Assembly: GCF_013374995.1 (NCBI RefSeq)
Contig: NZ_CP056030.1
Location: 5,612,501-5,676,500 of the forward strand
Length of the DNA: 64,000 bases
Source: Pseudomonas eucalypticola
GTDB taxonomy: Bacteria > Pseudomonadota > Gammaproteobacteria > Pseudomonadales > Pseudomonadaceae
Direction: 5' to 3'
Part shown: piece by piece, positions 31,830-40,384 of the stretch
Numbering within the stretch: position 1 is the first letter of the stretch
How the letters are laid out: each line of letters opens with the position of its first letter
Program-made: the position numbers and the translations under genes
Notes under the pieces: generated by a model
What the model saw: only the letters and a program-made list of their open reading frames with translations
What the model was told of the DNA's origin: nothing
Databases searched by the model: none

Positions 31830-34355
31830 TCATTTTCTAGGCTTGACGCGCGCCGTAGCCTCCGCCACCAACGGATCATCCGGCCAGTAGTGCTTTGGAT
31901 AGCGCCCCTTCAGGTCTTTCTTCACTTCGGCATAAGTGGTACGCCAGAAGTTGGCCAGGTCCTGGGTGACCTGCACCGGCCGCCGCGCCGGCGATAGCAG
32001 GTGCAGCTTGACCTGTAGCCGGCCATTGGCGATGCGCGGGGTGTCTTCCAGGCCGAACAGTTCTTGCAGGCGCACCGCCAGGATCGGCGGCAGCTCGCTG
32101 TAGTCCAGCCGCACGTTGCTGCCTGATGGCACGGTAAGGTGCTGCGGCGCCCATTCGTCCAGGCGCTGGGGCAGCGGCCAGGGCAAGGCGTTACGCAGGA
32201 TGGACGACAGGTCCAGGTTGCCGAAGTGGCTCAGGCGGGTGACTTTCCCCAGGTAAGGTTCCAGCCAGTCTTCCAGCGTTGCCAGCAGCGCGGCGTCGCT
32301 GACGTCCGGCCAGTCGCTGGCGCCTTGCTGGTCGAGGTCCAATTGGCGCAGCAGGCCGACCCGGGCCTGCCACTGGCGCAGTTCGGGGGTCCAGGGCAGC
32401 AGTTCCAGGCCTTTGCGCCGCACCAGGCTGGCCAGGGCGCGTGCCCTGGCCGCGTCGTCCAGCCCGGGTAATGGCTCACGGCTAAGCACCAGCTCGCCGA
32501 CCTTGCGCTGGCGTTCGGCGCGCAGCACGCCTTCGCGCTCGTCCCATTCCAATTGATCCACTTGGCGCACTTGCTCGGCCAATACGCCGTCCAACAGCTG
32601 CGCGTCGAAATCGGTGGCCAGGTAGATGCGCTCTTCGCGCTGGCCCTGGCGGCTGCCCAGGTCAGCGATGACGATCCACTCGTGTTTCATCAGCGCATCT
32701 GGCTCGCCGAATTGGGCAGCGCGGCCGTTGGCCAGGCGGTATTCGCTGCCACCGGCCCGGCGTTGCTGGGCGACGCGGTCCGGGTAGGCAAGCGCCAGCA
32801 GCGCGCCCAGCCAGCGCGGGTGCTGGGGGTCGGCCACCGGCTGGCGGCCATTGCCTTTGAGGTAGCCGCGGTATTGTCTGGCTAGTTGCCGTACACGCTG
32901 GACACCGCCCTGACTGCCGCGCGCACCGCGCTGCTCGCCCGACACCAGGCCCAGGCGGCTGTGCAGGTCGGCGCCGGCGCCACGCAGGATGTCGCGTTCG
33001 CCCAGCAATGCCGCAACGTCGCAGGCCAGGTCCGCCAGCCCCAGGGCATGCCCACGCAACAGCAAATGGGCGATGCGTGGGTGGGCAGGCAACTGCGCCA
33101 TGGCCTGGCCATGGTCAGTGAGGCTGACCGCGCCCGCGTCAGCCAGCGCCCCCAGGCGTACCAACAGGTCCAGGGCCTGGTTGTAGGCAGCCGGCGGGGG
33201 CAGGTCGAGCCAGCTCAGTTGGCCAGGCGTAACGCCCCAGCGCCCCAGTTGCAGGGCCAGCCCGGCCAGGTCGGCCTGGAGGATTTCAGCGGCACCGTAC
33301 GCCGCCAACTGCTCATGCTGGGCCTCGGACCACAGGCGGTAGCACACGCCCGGCTCCAACCGCCCTGCCCGACCAGCGCGCTGGGTGGCGCTGGCGCGAG
33401 AGATACGCTGGGTGTCCAGCCGCGTCATGCCGCTGCCCGGGTCGAAGCGTGGCACGCGGGCCAGCCCGGCGTCGACGACCACGCGTACGCCGTCGATGGT
33501 GAGGCTGGTCTCGGCGATGTTGGTGGCCAGCACCACCTTGCGCTTGCCGGCAGGTGCCGGGTCGATGGCTGCGCGCTGGGCGGCCAGGTCCAGTTCACCG
33601 TGCAGCGGGCACAACAACACGTTGCCGCCTTCGCCCAAGGCTTCGGCCAACTGCTGGTGCACGCGGCGAATCTCGGCCTGGCCCGGCAGAAACACCAGGA
33701 CGCTACCGGTCTCGTCGTTGAGCGCTTCGAGCACGGTGTTGACCACTCGCGGCTCCACGTATTCACCTGGCTGGAACGGCCGGCCCCAGCGGATATCCAC
33801 CGGGAACATGCGACCCTCGCTACGCACCACCGGGGCGTGGTCGAGCATGGCCGACAAGCGCTCGCCTTCCAGGGTGGCCGACATCAGCAGGATTTTCAGC
33901 GGCGGGTCGTCGCGCAGCAACTCCCGACCATTGAGGCTCAGGGCCAGGGCCAGGTCGGCGTCCAGGCTGCGCTCATGGAACTCGTCAAAGATCACCAGCC
34001 CCACGCCCTCCAGCGCCGGGTCTTCCTGCAGGCGCCGCGTAAGGATGCCTTCGGTCACAACCTCGATACGGGTTCCAGGACCAACCCGGCTTTCCAGGCG
34101 AATGCGGTAACCCACGGTTTCACCGACCTTCTCCCCCAACTCACTGGCCAGGCGCTCGGCCGCAGCGCGGGCCGCCAGGCGACGTGGCTCCAGCATGAGG
34201 ATGGTCTGGTCTGCCAGCCAGGGCTCATCGAGCAGCGCCAGCGGCACGCGGGTGGTTTTACCGGCACCGGGCGGGGCTTCGAGGACCGCTTCGTGGCGCG
34301 CCGCGAGGGCTTCACGAAGGGCTGGCAGAACGGCATCAATCGGCAATGAAATCAT
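31830..34355 (-). CDS. hrpB: ATP-dependent helicase HrpB
   Basis: The 841-residue DExH helicase is of usual length. Walker A APPGAGKTTRVPLALL (about 26-41), DEFHERSLDADLAL (DExH-type box), MSATLEGERL, LATNIAETSLTIDGVRVVVDAGLAR and the QRAGRAGRLEPGVCYRLWS motif VI are all present. The C-terminal HrpB domain ends with the diagnostic LKGRYPKHYWPDDPLVAEATARVKPRK. The cellular role of HrpB is poorly defined. It is monocistronic. Confidence 0.95.
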   Translation of the reverse strand: MISLPIDAVLPALREALAARHEAVLEAPPGAGKTTRVPLALLDEPWLADQTILMLEPRRLAARAAAERLASELGEKVGETVGYRIRLESRVGPGTRIEVVTEGILTRRLQEDPALEGVGLVIFDEFHERSLDADLALALSLNGRELLRDDPPLKILLMSATLEGERLSAMLDHAPVVRSEGRMFPVDIRWGRPFQPGEYVEPRVVNTVLEALNDETGSVLVFLPGQAEIRRVHQQLAEALGEGGNVLLCPLHGELDLAAQRAAIDPAPAGKRKVVLATNIAETSLTIDGVRVVVDAGLARVPRFDPGSGMTRLDTQRISRASATQRAGRAGRLEPGVCYRLWSEAQHEQLAAYGAAEILQADLAGLALQLGRWGVTPGQLSWLDLPPPAAYNQALDLLVRLGALADAGAVSLTDHGQAMAQLPAHPRIAHLLLRGHALGLADLACDVAALLGERDILRGAGADLHSRLGLVSGEQRGARGSQGGVQRVRQLARQYRGYLKGNGRQPVADPQHPRWLGALLALAYPDRVAQQRRAGGSEYRLANGRAAQFGEPDALMKHEWIVIADLGSRQGQREERIYLATDFDAQLLDGVLAEQVRQVDQLEWDEREGVLRAERQRKVGELVLSREPLPGLDDAARARALASLVRRKGLELLPWTPELRQWQARVGLLRQLDLDQQGASDWPDVSDAALLATLEDWLEPYLGKVTRLSHFGNLDLSSILRNALPWPLPQRLDEWAPQHLTVPSGSNVRLDYSELPPILAVRLQELFGLEDTPRIANGRLQVKLHLLSPARRPVQVTQDLANFWRTTYAEVKKDLKGRYPKHYWPDDPLVAEATARVKPRK

Positions 34356-34473
34356 GGTGGCTCCCAGGCAAGCCGACGAGTATAACGGCGAACTCGCGCC
34401 CTATAATCATGGTCTTATCTATTGGTACCGGCGTTTTGCCTGTAACGTTGTGTCCTTCATTTCGGAGATTCCC

Positions 34474-34893
34474 ATGCGTATTCCTTCGCGTTTGATTGGC
34501 GGCGTCCTGGTGGGCGCCCTGCTGACCCAGGTGACTGCTTGCGGCAGCCTGTTCTACCCTGAGCGTCGCGGCCAGATCGACGGCCACGTTGACCCGGTGA
34601 TCGTCGTGGCTGACGCCGTCGGCCTGCTGTTCTACATCATCCCCGGCCTGATCGCCTTTGGCGTGGACTTCGCCACCGGCGCCATTTACTTCCCCCACGG
34701 CAAGACCGCCCAGGTGGCGCCGGAAAAACTGCACGAAGCCGTCAGCGCCGATGGCAAGGTAGACCGGGCGAAACTGGAAGCTATCCTGCAGAACGAACTG
34801 GGCCGCAGCCTGCCCCTGAACGACCCGCGCCTGATCGAAAGCCGTGGCAGCGTCGAACAGCTGGCAATGTTCGGCCTCAAGCCCGCCGCGTAA
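34474..34893 (+). CDS. Small lipoprotein, conserved in Pseudomonas
   Basis: The start at 34474 follows a GGAG. The first 20 residues, MRIPSRLIGGVLVGALLTQV, lead into a lipobox ending in Cys (TAC-GS), so it is a 140-residue lipoprotein with a second hydrophobic segment (VIVVADAVGLLFYIIPGLIAFGVDFATGAIYFP). The C-terminal part is soluble and helical (LHEAVSADGKVDRAKLEAILQNELG). I do not recognise its function. It lies 12 bp before the CDF transporter gene and is probably co-transcribed with it. Confidence 0.82.
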   Translation: MRIPSRLIGGVLVGALLTQVTACGSLFYPERRGQIDGHVDPVIVVADAVGLLFYIIPGLIAFGVDFATGAIYFPHGKTAQVAPEKLHEAVSADGKVDRAKLEAILQNELGRSLPLNDPRLIESRGSVEQLAMFGLKPAA

Positions 34894-34905
34894 GAACAGG
34901 CCCCC

Positions 34906-35820
34906 ATGACCCCATCCGCTCGCCACATCAAACTGCTGCGCCTGGCTACCCGTGCTTCGCTGACGGTGGCCGCCATTCTGATCATCGCCAAGGCCGTGGC
35001 CTGGTGGTTGAGCGGGTCGGTCAGCTTGCTGGCCGGCCTCACCGACTCGGTGCTGGACGGCGCGACTTCGTTTCTCAACCTGCTGGCGGTGCATTACGCC
35101 CTGCGCCCTGCCGATGACGATCACCGGTACGGGCACGGCAAGGCAGAAGCCATGGCCGGTATGGCCCAGGCGCTGTTCATCGGCTTCAGTGCAGTATTGA
35201 TCGCCTACCAGGCGATCGACCGGCTGCACCACCCGCAACCATTGGGCCAGCCGGGCCTGGGCATCGCGGTGATGGTGCTGTCGCTGATACTGACGGCAGG
35301 GTTGCTGGCGATCCAGTACAAGGTGATCCGCGAAACAGGCTCGACGGCCATTCGCGCAGACTCCCTGCACTACCGCTCGGACATGATGCTCAACGGCAGC
35401 ATTCTGGTGGCATTGCTGCTGGCCCAGTTCGGGCTCGGGCAGATGGATGCGTTCTTCGGCCTGGGGATCTCGCTGTACATCCTGTGGAGCGCGGTGCAGA
35501 TCGCAAGGGAAAGCTCGGCGATCCTGATGGATCAGGAACTGCCGGCCGATGTCAGTGAACAGATGCTGGCCTTGGCCTGCGCCGTGCCCGGCGTGCTGGG
35601 CGCCCACGACTTGCGCACGCGCATGTCAGGCAACCACTGGTTCGTGCAACTGCACCTCGAACTGCCTGGGCAATTGACCCTCACCGTCGCCCACGACCTG
35701 TGCGAACAGGTGGAGGCGGCGATCATGCAGGCGTACCCGCAGGCCGAAGTGCTGGTGCACGCCGACCCGCAGGAAGTGGTCAAGGCCAGCCGTACCGACC
35801 CGCGTCAGTACACCCTGTAG
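34906..35820 (+). CDS. Cation diffusion facilitator (FieF-like)
   Basis: The 304-residue CDF transporter has six hydrophobic segments and the metal-site motifs LTDSVLDGATSFLN (Asp pair, TM2) and DSLHYRSDMMLNG (TM5), plus the DDDHRYGHGKAEAMAG loop. A cytoplasmic ferredoxin-like C-terminal domain follows (GAHDLRTRMSGNHWFVQLHLELP). It exports Zn2+ and/or Fe2+ against protons. The gene ends with a 16-bp convergent overlap with the DUF6515 gene. Confidence 0.92.
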   Translation: MTPSARHIKLLRLATRASLTVAAILIIAKAVAWWLSGSVSLLAGLTDSVLDGATSFLNLLAVHYALRPADDDHRYGHGKAEAMAGMAQALFIGFSAVLIAYQAIDRLHHPQPLGQPGLGIAVMVLSLILTAGLLAIQYKVIRETGSTAIRADSLHYRSDMMLNGSILVALLLAQFGLGQMDAFFGLGISLYILWSAVQIARESSAILMDQELPADVSEQMLALACAVPGVLGAHDLRTRMSGNHWFVQLHLELPGQLTLTVAHDLCEQVEAAIMQAYPQAEVLVHADPQEVVKASRTDPRQYTL

Positions 35821-36902
35821 CCACGGGTGCTCAGGCAGGAGCCAAAGGCGTTGCGGTAGGCATACACCACCGCTTCTTCCGGGGCATAGGTCGCAGTAGC
35901 CGGGTCGAAGCCGGTCTGCTGCACGGCCTGGCGATAGCACTCGTACTTGTCCTGGGCCATTTGCTCGGGGCTCTGGCCGTAGGCCGGGTACAGGTTCACG
36001 TCATAAGGGTTGGGCGCGGGCTCCGGCTGGGCAGTGGGCGGGTTGACCACCTGGTACTCCTGGCTCGAATCCAGCCACTGGTAGTAGCTGCCTGCAGCGA
36101 GGAAGAACAGCGCGCCGCCCACCCATACTTCCCGGGCATAGTCCGGCAGGTAACGGGTGCGGATACCGTAAGGTGGTGACACCACTATGTAGCGCGGGCC
36201 TTCCGGCCGGTACCAGTAGCCCCCCGAGAAAAAGTAGTCGCCACCCCGGTATGGCACGCGGTAGGACTGCCCGGGGAAACGGTCGACGAACTGCCCGGGC
36301 CGGTATTGCGGGCCAGGGCCCCAGCCATTGCCATGGCCATCCGGGCGGCCAGGCCAGCGGCGGTCATCACGACGGTCACGGTTGGGCATGTCGGCGTAGT
36401 TGCCGCGAATCGGCGGCTGGGTTTGGCGCACTTCATCGGGCTTGGGCCGAATGGAGGGCTGCTCGAAATTCTGCGCGGGGCGGTTGTCGAACTGGTTGCG
36501 GTTGTTCGGGTCCTGGGCGCGCGGAAAGTCCTGCTGGTGAAACTGATACTGACCACTCTGCTGCTGCGGGCGCGGCTGTTGCTGCACCGGCGGCTGCTGC
36601 GGTTGGCGCTGAGGCTCGGGCCGGCTGAAATTCTGCTGACGGGCAGGTTCGTCGCGGTTGAAATTCTGCTGGTGGAACTGGTATTGCCCGCTCTGCTGCA
36701 CTGGCCGCTGCTGCTGGGGTTGCTGTTGCGGCTGTGGACGGTTCTGCTGCTGTTGCGGCTGCGGGTGGTTTTGCTGCCCTTGCGGTCCATGCTGATTGCC
36801 CCGCTGTTCTTCTTGCAAGTTTGGCCCTTCGGCCAAAGTTTGAGCGCTGACACTCACACAGAGCAAACCAACACCTGCCACCTGCCAGATGCGCGACTTC
36901 AT
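35805..36902 (-). CDS. DUF6515 family protein with Gln/Pro-rich region
   Basis: At 365 residues it starts at MKSRIWQVAGVGLLCVSVSAQTLA, a signal peptide. Residues about 30-170 are a low-complexity Q/N/P-rich region with two copies of QSGQYQFHQQ(N/D)F. A basic linker and the DUF6515 domain follow (YIVVSPPYGIRTRYLPDYAREVWVGGALFFLAAGSYYQW, then YQVVNPP). The protein should be periplasmic or surface-exposed; the function is unknown. It converges on the CDF gene with a 16-bp overlap. Confidence 0.82.
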   Translation of the reverse strand: MKSRIWQVAGVGLLCVSVSAQTLAEGPNLQEEQRGNQHGPQGQQNHPQPQQQQNRPQPQQQPQQQRPVQQSGQYQFHQQNFNRDEPARQQNFSRPEPQRQPQQPPVQQQPRPQQQSGQYQFHQQDFPRAQDPNNRNQFDNRPAQNFEQPSIRPKPDEVRQTQPPIRGNYADMPNRDRRDDRRWPGRPDGHGNGWGPGPQYRPGQFVDRFPGQSYRVPYRGGDYFFSGGYWYRPEGPRYIVVSPPYGIRTRYLPDYAREVWVGGALFFLAAGSYYQWLDSSQEYQVVNPPTAQPEPAPNPYDVNLYPAYGQSPEQMAQDKYECYRQAVQQTGFDPATATYAPEEAVVYAYRNAFGSCLSTRGYRVY

Positions 36903-37043
36903 GCTTTTCCTCACGGGGGTTGGGCGTACAGAGAAGACTGGAAAACAACCTTTGGGTTCTTCAAGTCTATCAGGGTGTATGAGGAGGGTATCGGCGGGGA
37001 CATGATTTTGTTGCGCGGTTTTTTCCAGCGCCCACAAAGAAAG

Positions 37044-37067
37044 AAGGGAGGCCCGTCGGCCTCCCTT
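37044..37067 (-). terminator. Intrinsic terminator for a leftward transcript
   Basis: AAGGGAGGCC (37044-37053) and GGCCTCCCTT (37058-37067) form a perfect 10-bp stem with a 4-nt loop. Reading leftward it continues CTTTCTTTG, a U-rich tail. No annotated gene ends here: the next leftward start (36902) is downstream, so the transcript must begin within 37070-37354. Confidence 0.6.
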
Positions 37068-37110
37068 TAGTATCTTCCGTCCGGCTCGACGCTTGTGGCG
37101 TCGGCTCACC

Positions 37111-37212
37111 TCACGCCGCCTTCTGGACCGCGTGCAACCCGGGGGCCAACGCATCCCCTGTGGGGGTGGTGGCCGCGACCTGCCTGCTTGGGTCTGGTCG
37201 CAGTGGACTCAT
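37111..37212 (-). other. Possible short transcript or 33-codon ORF
   Basis: The 452-bp gap 36903-37354 holds a leftward ATG at 37212 reading MSPLRPDPSRQVAATTPTGD..., ending at 37111. It has a poor ribosome site. A second dyad (GACGC/GCGTC near 37090-37103) and a terminator at 37044 follow. TATAGT (complement of 37237-37242) is a possible -10, without a good -35. A small RNA is as likely as a peptide. The rest of the gap (36903-37030, 37243-37354) shows only the Lrp promoter region. Confidence 0.25.
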
Positions 37213-37354
37213 GTCCGGGTAGTGATTCTGGGTATAACTATAAGGCCGGGCATGCGGCACGGGATTGCGAAGATTGCTGATGAAAACATCACTTGCGCAA
37301 TTTTTGCCTTCAGATGGATAATTTGCAGCAATATTAAAGATCAAGGGCAGATCC

Positions 37355-37834
37355 ATGAGCAAGCTGGACCGTTATGACCTGAGCATCCTCGCCGAATTGC
37401 AGCGTGATGCCCGTATCTCCAACCAGGAACTGGCCGAGCGCATCGGCCTGTCGCCTTCGCCCTGCTCGCGCCGGGTCAAGCAACTGGAAGATGACGGCTA
37501 CATCACCCGCCAGGTCGCCCTGCTGGACCGCAAGATGCTCAGCCTGAGCCTGACCGCCTACGTGAACATCGGCATGGACCGCCACACCCCCGAGCGCTTC
37601 GAGAACTTCGAGGCCGCCGTGCGCGCCCTGCCCCAAGTGCTGGAATGCAGCCTGGTGACGGGCATGGAAGCGGACTACCTGCTCAAGGTGGTGGTGCCGG
37701 ACATGGACCACTACCAGAAACTGCTGCTGGGCCACCTGACCCGCATCGACGGCGTGACCAGCGTGCGCTCGAGTTTTGTGCTGAACCAGGTACTGTCCAG
37801 CACCGAGCTGCCGCTGACCCACCTGCGCACCTGA
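37355..37834 (+). CDS. Lrp/AsnC-family transcriptional regulator
   Basis: At 159 residues it has an N-terminal HTH (LDRYDLSILAELQRDARISNQELAERIGLSPSPCSRRVKQLEDDGYI, about 3-48) and a C-terminal RAM/ligand-binding domain (VNIGMDRHTPERFENFEAAV ... GMEADYLLKVVVPD). It is of local-regulator size. Such proteins normally control a divergent amino-acid gene, but here the divergent side holds only the unexplained leftward transcript. The DUF2788 gene follows 9 bp downstream. Confidence 0.92.
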   Translation: MSKLDRYDLSILAELQRDARISNQELAERIGLSPSPCSRRVKQLEDDGYITRQVALLDRKMLSLSLTAYVNIGMDRHTPERFENFEAAVRALPQVLECSLVTGMEADYLLKVVVPDMDHYQKLLLGHLTRIDGVTSVRSSFVLNQVLSSTELPLTHLRT

Positions 37835-37843
37835 GGAGCCGCC

Positions 37844-38047
37844 ATGGACCCGGCCGTATTCGAAGAATGGATGATGACCATCCTGGTAACCGTACTGGTA
37901 GGGTTCATGGGGTTCATCGTCTGGGACCTGGCGAAGAAATCCAGGGCCGGGCGCTTTGGCACCCTGATCCTGTTCGCGGTGCTGGGGTTGGGCGTGCTGG
38001 CCTTCATCATAAAGACGGTGGTGATTGCGGTGATCGAGTCGCGCTAG
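37844..38047 (+). CDS. DUF2788 membrane protein
   Basis: The 67-residue protein has two transmembrane helices (about 9-29 and 42-63) flanking a short basic loop (LAKKSRAGRFG), matching DUF2788. It has a GAGG-type ribosome site overlapping the Lrp stop region (GAGGAGCCGCC), so translation is probably coupled. The function is unknown. Confidence 0.85.
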   Translation: MDPAVFEEWMMTILVTVLVGFMGFIVWDLAKKSRAGRFGTLILFAVLGLGVLAFIIKTVVIAVIESR

Positions 38048-38089
38048 GCAGCAGGGTTGGCGGTTTGCCTGATGGTGCGCGGCGATCGT

Positions 38090-38112
38090 GACGCGGCCAG
38101 GTCCGCTGCTAC
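38090..38112. repeat. Single REP core
   Basis: GACGCGGCCAGGTCCGCTGC, continuing TAC, is the same core as at 13261 and 26273, with one change. It overlaps the stop region of the rluE gene. Confidence 0.6.
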
Positions 38113-38750
38113 AGTTTGGCGGGTACTTCGCGGTATCTGCCCTGTTCCAGGCCGTCCAGTGCCCAATTCCCAATGCGCACGCGCACCAGGCGCAAGGTCG
38201 GCAGGCCCACCGCCGCCGTCATGCGCCGTACCTGGCGGTTACGGCCTTCCTTGATGACCAGTTCCAGCCAATGGGTAGGCACGCTCTTGCGAAACCGCAC
38301 GGGCGGGTCGCGCGGCCAGAGGTCCGGCTCTGCCAGCAGACGCGCCTGGGCCGGCAGGGTCATGCCGTCGTTGAGCTCCACACCCTGGCGCAACCGCTGC
38401 AAGTGATCCTCGGTCGGTTCGCCTTCCACCTGCACCCAATAGGTCTTGGCCAACTTGTGCTTGGGATCGGCGATGCGCGCCTGCAATTGGCCGTCGTTGG
38501 TCAGCAGCAATAACCCTTCACTGTCGCGGTCCAGGCGCCCAGCCGGGTAGATGCCTGGAATGTCGATGAAATCCTTGAGCGTCACGCGCCCTTCACCGTC
38601 GCTGAACTGGGTCAGCACGTCGAAGGGTTTGTTGAACAGGATCAACCGCGGTTCGGCCGGCGGCGCCTTGGCCACGCGCCGGGGTTGCCCGGGCTTGGCG
38701 GAGGGTTTGGTGCCCGGGCGGCGAGGGTTGGAACGCGGTGACGAGGACAT
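38109..38750 (-). CDS. rluE: 23S rRNA pseudouridine synthase, RsuA/RluE type
   Basis: The short RsuA-family enzyme without an S4 domain is typical of RluE (U2457 of 23S rRNA). The catalytic Asp is in [30 protein letters not shown] and [29 protein letters not shown] follow. An Arg/Pro-rich N-terminal tail (about 1-35) precedes the domain. I start at [11 protein letters not shown] (38750); an ATG at 38810 is possible. The RluE call rests on domain size and the [13 protein letters not shown] opening. Confidence 0.88.
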   Translation of the reverse strand: MSSSPRSNPRRPGTKPSAKPGQPRRVAKAPPAEPRLILFNKPFDVLTQFSDGEGRVTLKDFIDIPGIYPAGRLDRDSEGLLLLTNDGQLQARIADPKHKLAKTYWVQVEGEPTEDHLQRLRQGVELNDGMTLPAQARLLAEPDLWPRDPPVRFRKSVPTHWLELVIKEGRNRQVRRMTAAVGLPTLRLVRVRIGNWALDGLEQGRYREVPAKL

Positions 38751-38813
38751 GGCAAAGGCTATCAAGGCAGCTGGGCCGACTATGCTAGTGGGCCCGGCCG
38801 CTTTGGGCAAACC

Positions 38814-40277
38814 TCAACGGAACGGCGGCTCGTCGAAGCTGCGCAGTTTGCGCGAGTGCAGCGAGGTCAGCTCGGTGCGCAGCAGGTCCAGTGCGGCGAT
38901 ACCGATTTTCAAGTGCTGGCTGACCGCCCGGTTATAGAAGGCGTTGGCCGAACCCGGCAGCTTGATCTCGCTGTGCAGCGGCTTGTCGGATACACACAGC
39001 AATGTGCCGTACGGTACGCGCAGGCGGTAACCCTGGGCGGCAATGGTGCCGCTTTCCATGTCCACGGCCACGGCGCGGGACAGGTTGATCAGCGGCCGCT
39101 CCTGGGCCCAGCGCAGTTCCCAGTTGCGGTCGTCGTAGGTCAGCACGGTACCGGTGCGCAGGCGCTTTTTCAGTTCGTCGCCACGCTCGCCGGTGATTTG
39201 CGCCGCGGCTTCCTGCAAGGCCATCTGCACTTCGGCCAGGGCCGGGATCGGGATGTTCGGCGGCAGCACGCGGTCGAGGATGCCGTCCTGGCGCATGTAG
39301 GCGTGAGCCAGCACGTAGTCGCCAATGGTCTGCGACTGGCGCAGCCCGCCACAGTGGCCGATCATCAACCAGCAGTGCGGGCGCAGCACCGCCAGGTGGT
39401 CGGTGATGTTCTTGGCGTTGGAAGGGCCGACGCCGATATTGACCAGCGTCACGCCGTCACCGTCAGCGGCGATCAGGTGGTAGGCCGGCATCTGGTAGCG
39501 GTGCCACACCACGCTGTCGACCAAGGCCTGGGCCTGCTCGCTGGTCATGTCCTTGTCGATGACCACATTGCCAGGCATGACCATGCGCACGAAGCGCGGG
39601 TCGCTTTGCAGCTGTTCCAGGCCGTGGCTGACGAACTGGTCGACGTACCGGTGGTAGTTGGTGAGCAGAATCCACGGCTGCACATGGCGCCAGTCGCTGC
39701 CGGTGTAGTGGATCAGGCGGCGCAGGGAGAAGTCCACGCGGGCGGCGTCGAACAGCGCCAGCGGCATCGGGTCGGCCGTGGCCCAGTCGTACAGGCCGTC
39801 GGCGACCCCGTCGGTGGCGGCCGACAGGTCGGTGCTGGGGAATACCCGCGCCAGCGCCGCGGCGGTAACGCCGGTGCCGGCCAGTTCGTCGCCCTGTTCC
39901 ACGACGTAAGGGTACGGAATGTTCTGTTCGCTGACGCCCACTTCCACAGTGACGGAAAAGTCGCGCATCAAGGGCCGCAGCTGGTCCAGCAGGTAGGTAC
40001 GGAACGCCGCCGGTTGGGTGACGGTGACCGAATAGGTACCCGGCGACTGCACCTTGGCGTAGGCACGGGTGATGGGCGGGACTTCGCCGCCGTAGGTGTA
40101 GGTGACGCGCAATTCGGGGTAACGGAACAGGGACCGCTGGGCAGCATCGGGCTCGCTGCGGTCCTTGAGGTACTGCTTGAGGGCCTGGCTCAGGGCCAGG
40201 GTGGCCCGTTCATGCAGCTCAGCCAGACGATCGACGGCTTGTTCGGCGGTTTCGACAACAACAAAGGCTTGAGTCAC
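38814..40277 (-). CDS. amn: AMP nucleosidase
   Basis: The GTG start at 40277 (MTQAFVVVETAEQAVDRL) follows AGGAAG and gives 487 residues, close to E. coli Amn (484). An N-terminal regulatory domain (about 1-170) is followed by a nucleoside-phosphorylase-type catalytic domain with NIGVGPSNAKNITDHLAVLRPHCWLMIGHCGGLR and the VDMESGTIAAQGYRLRVPYGTLLCVSDKP substrate loop. It hydrolyses AMP to adenine and ribose-5-phosphate. It converges on nothing and is followed by rluE with a 63-bp gap. Confidence 0.93.
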   Translation of the reverse strand: MTQAFVVVETAEQAVDRLAELHERATLALSQALKQYLKDRSEPDAAQRSLFRYPELRVTYTYGGEVPPITRAYAKVQSPGTYSVTVTQPAAFRTYLLDQLRPLMRDFSVTVEVGVSEQNIPYPYVVEQGDELAGTGVTAAALARVFPSTDLSAATDGVADGLYDWATADPMPLALFDAARVDFSLRRLIHYTGSDWRHVQPWILLTNYHRYVDQFVSHGLEQLQSDPRFVRMVMPGNVVIDKDMTSEQAQALVDSVVWHRYQMPAYHLIAADGDGVTLVNIGVGPSNAKNITDHLAVLRPHCWLMIGHCGGLRQSQTIGDYVLAHAYMRQDGILDRVLPPNIPIPALAEVQMALQEAAAQITGERGDELKKRLRTGTVLTYDDRNWELRWAQERPLINLSRAVAVDMESGTIAAQGYRLRVPYGTLLCVSDKPLHSEIKLPGSANAFYNRAVSQHLKIGIAALDLLRTELTSLHSRKLRSFDEPPFR

Positions 40278-40384
40278 GGTGCGCTTCCTGTCTGATCTTG
40301 CAGGCCTCCATCTTGCCTGTAACAACACGCAAAGGCACGCCTTGCGATCACAGCCGGCGCCCGGTACCGCTGGGATGGCGGCGG

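Noticed and set aside
37255..37269. Sigma-54-like CGGCAC-GGGA-TTGC upstream of lrp
   Set aside because: The gap between the GG and GC elements is one base short of the fixed spacing, so it should not bind sigma-54 productively.
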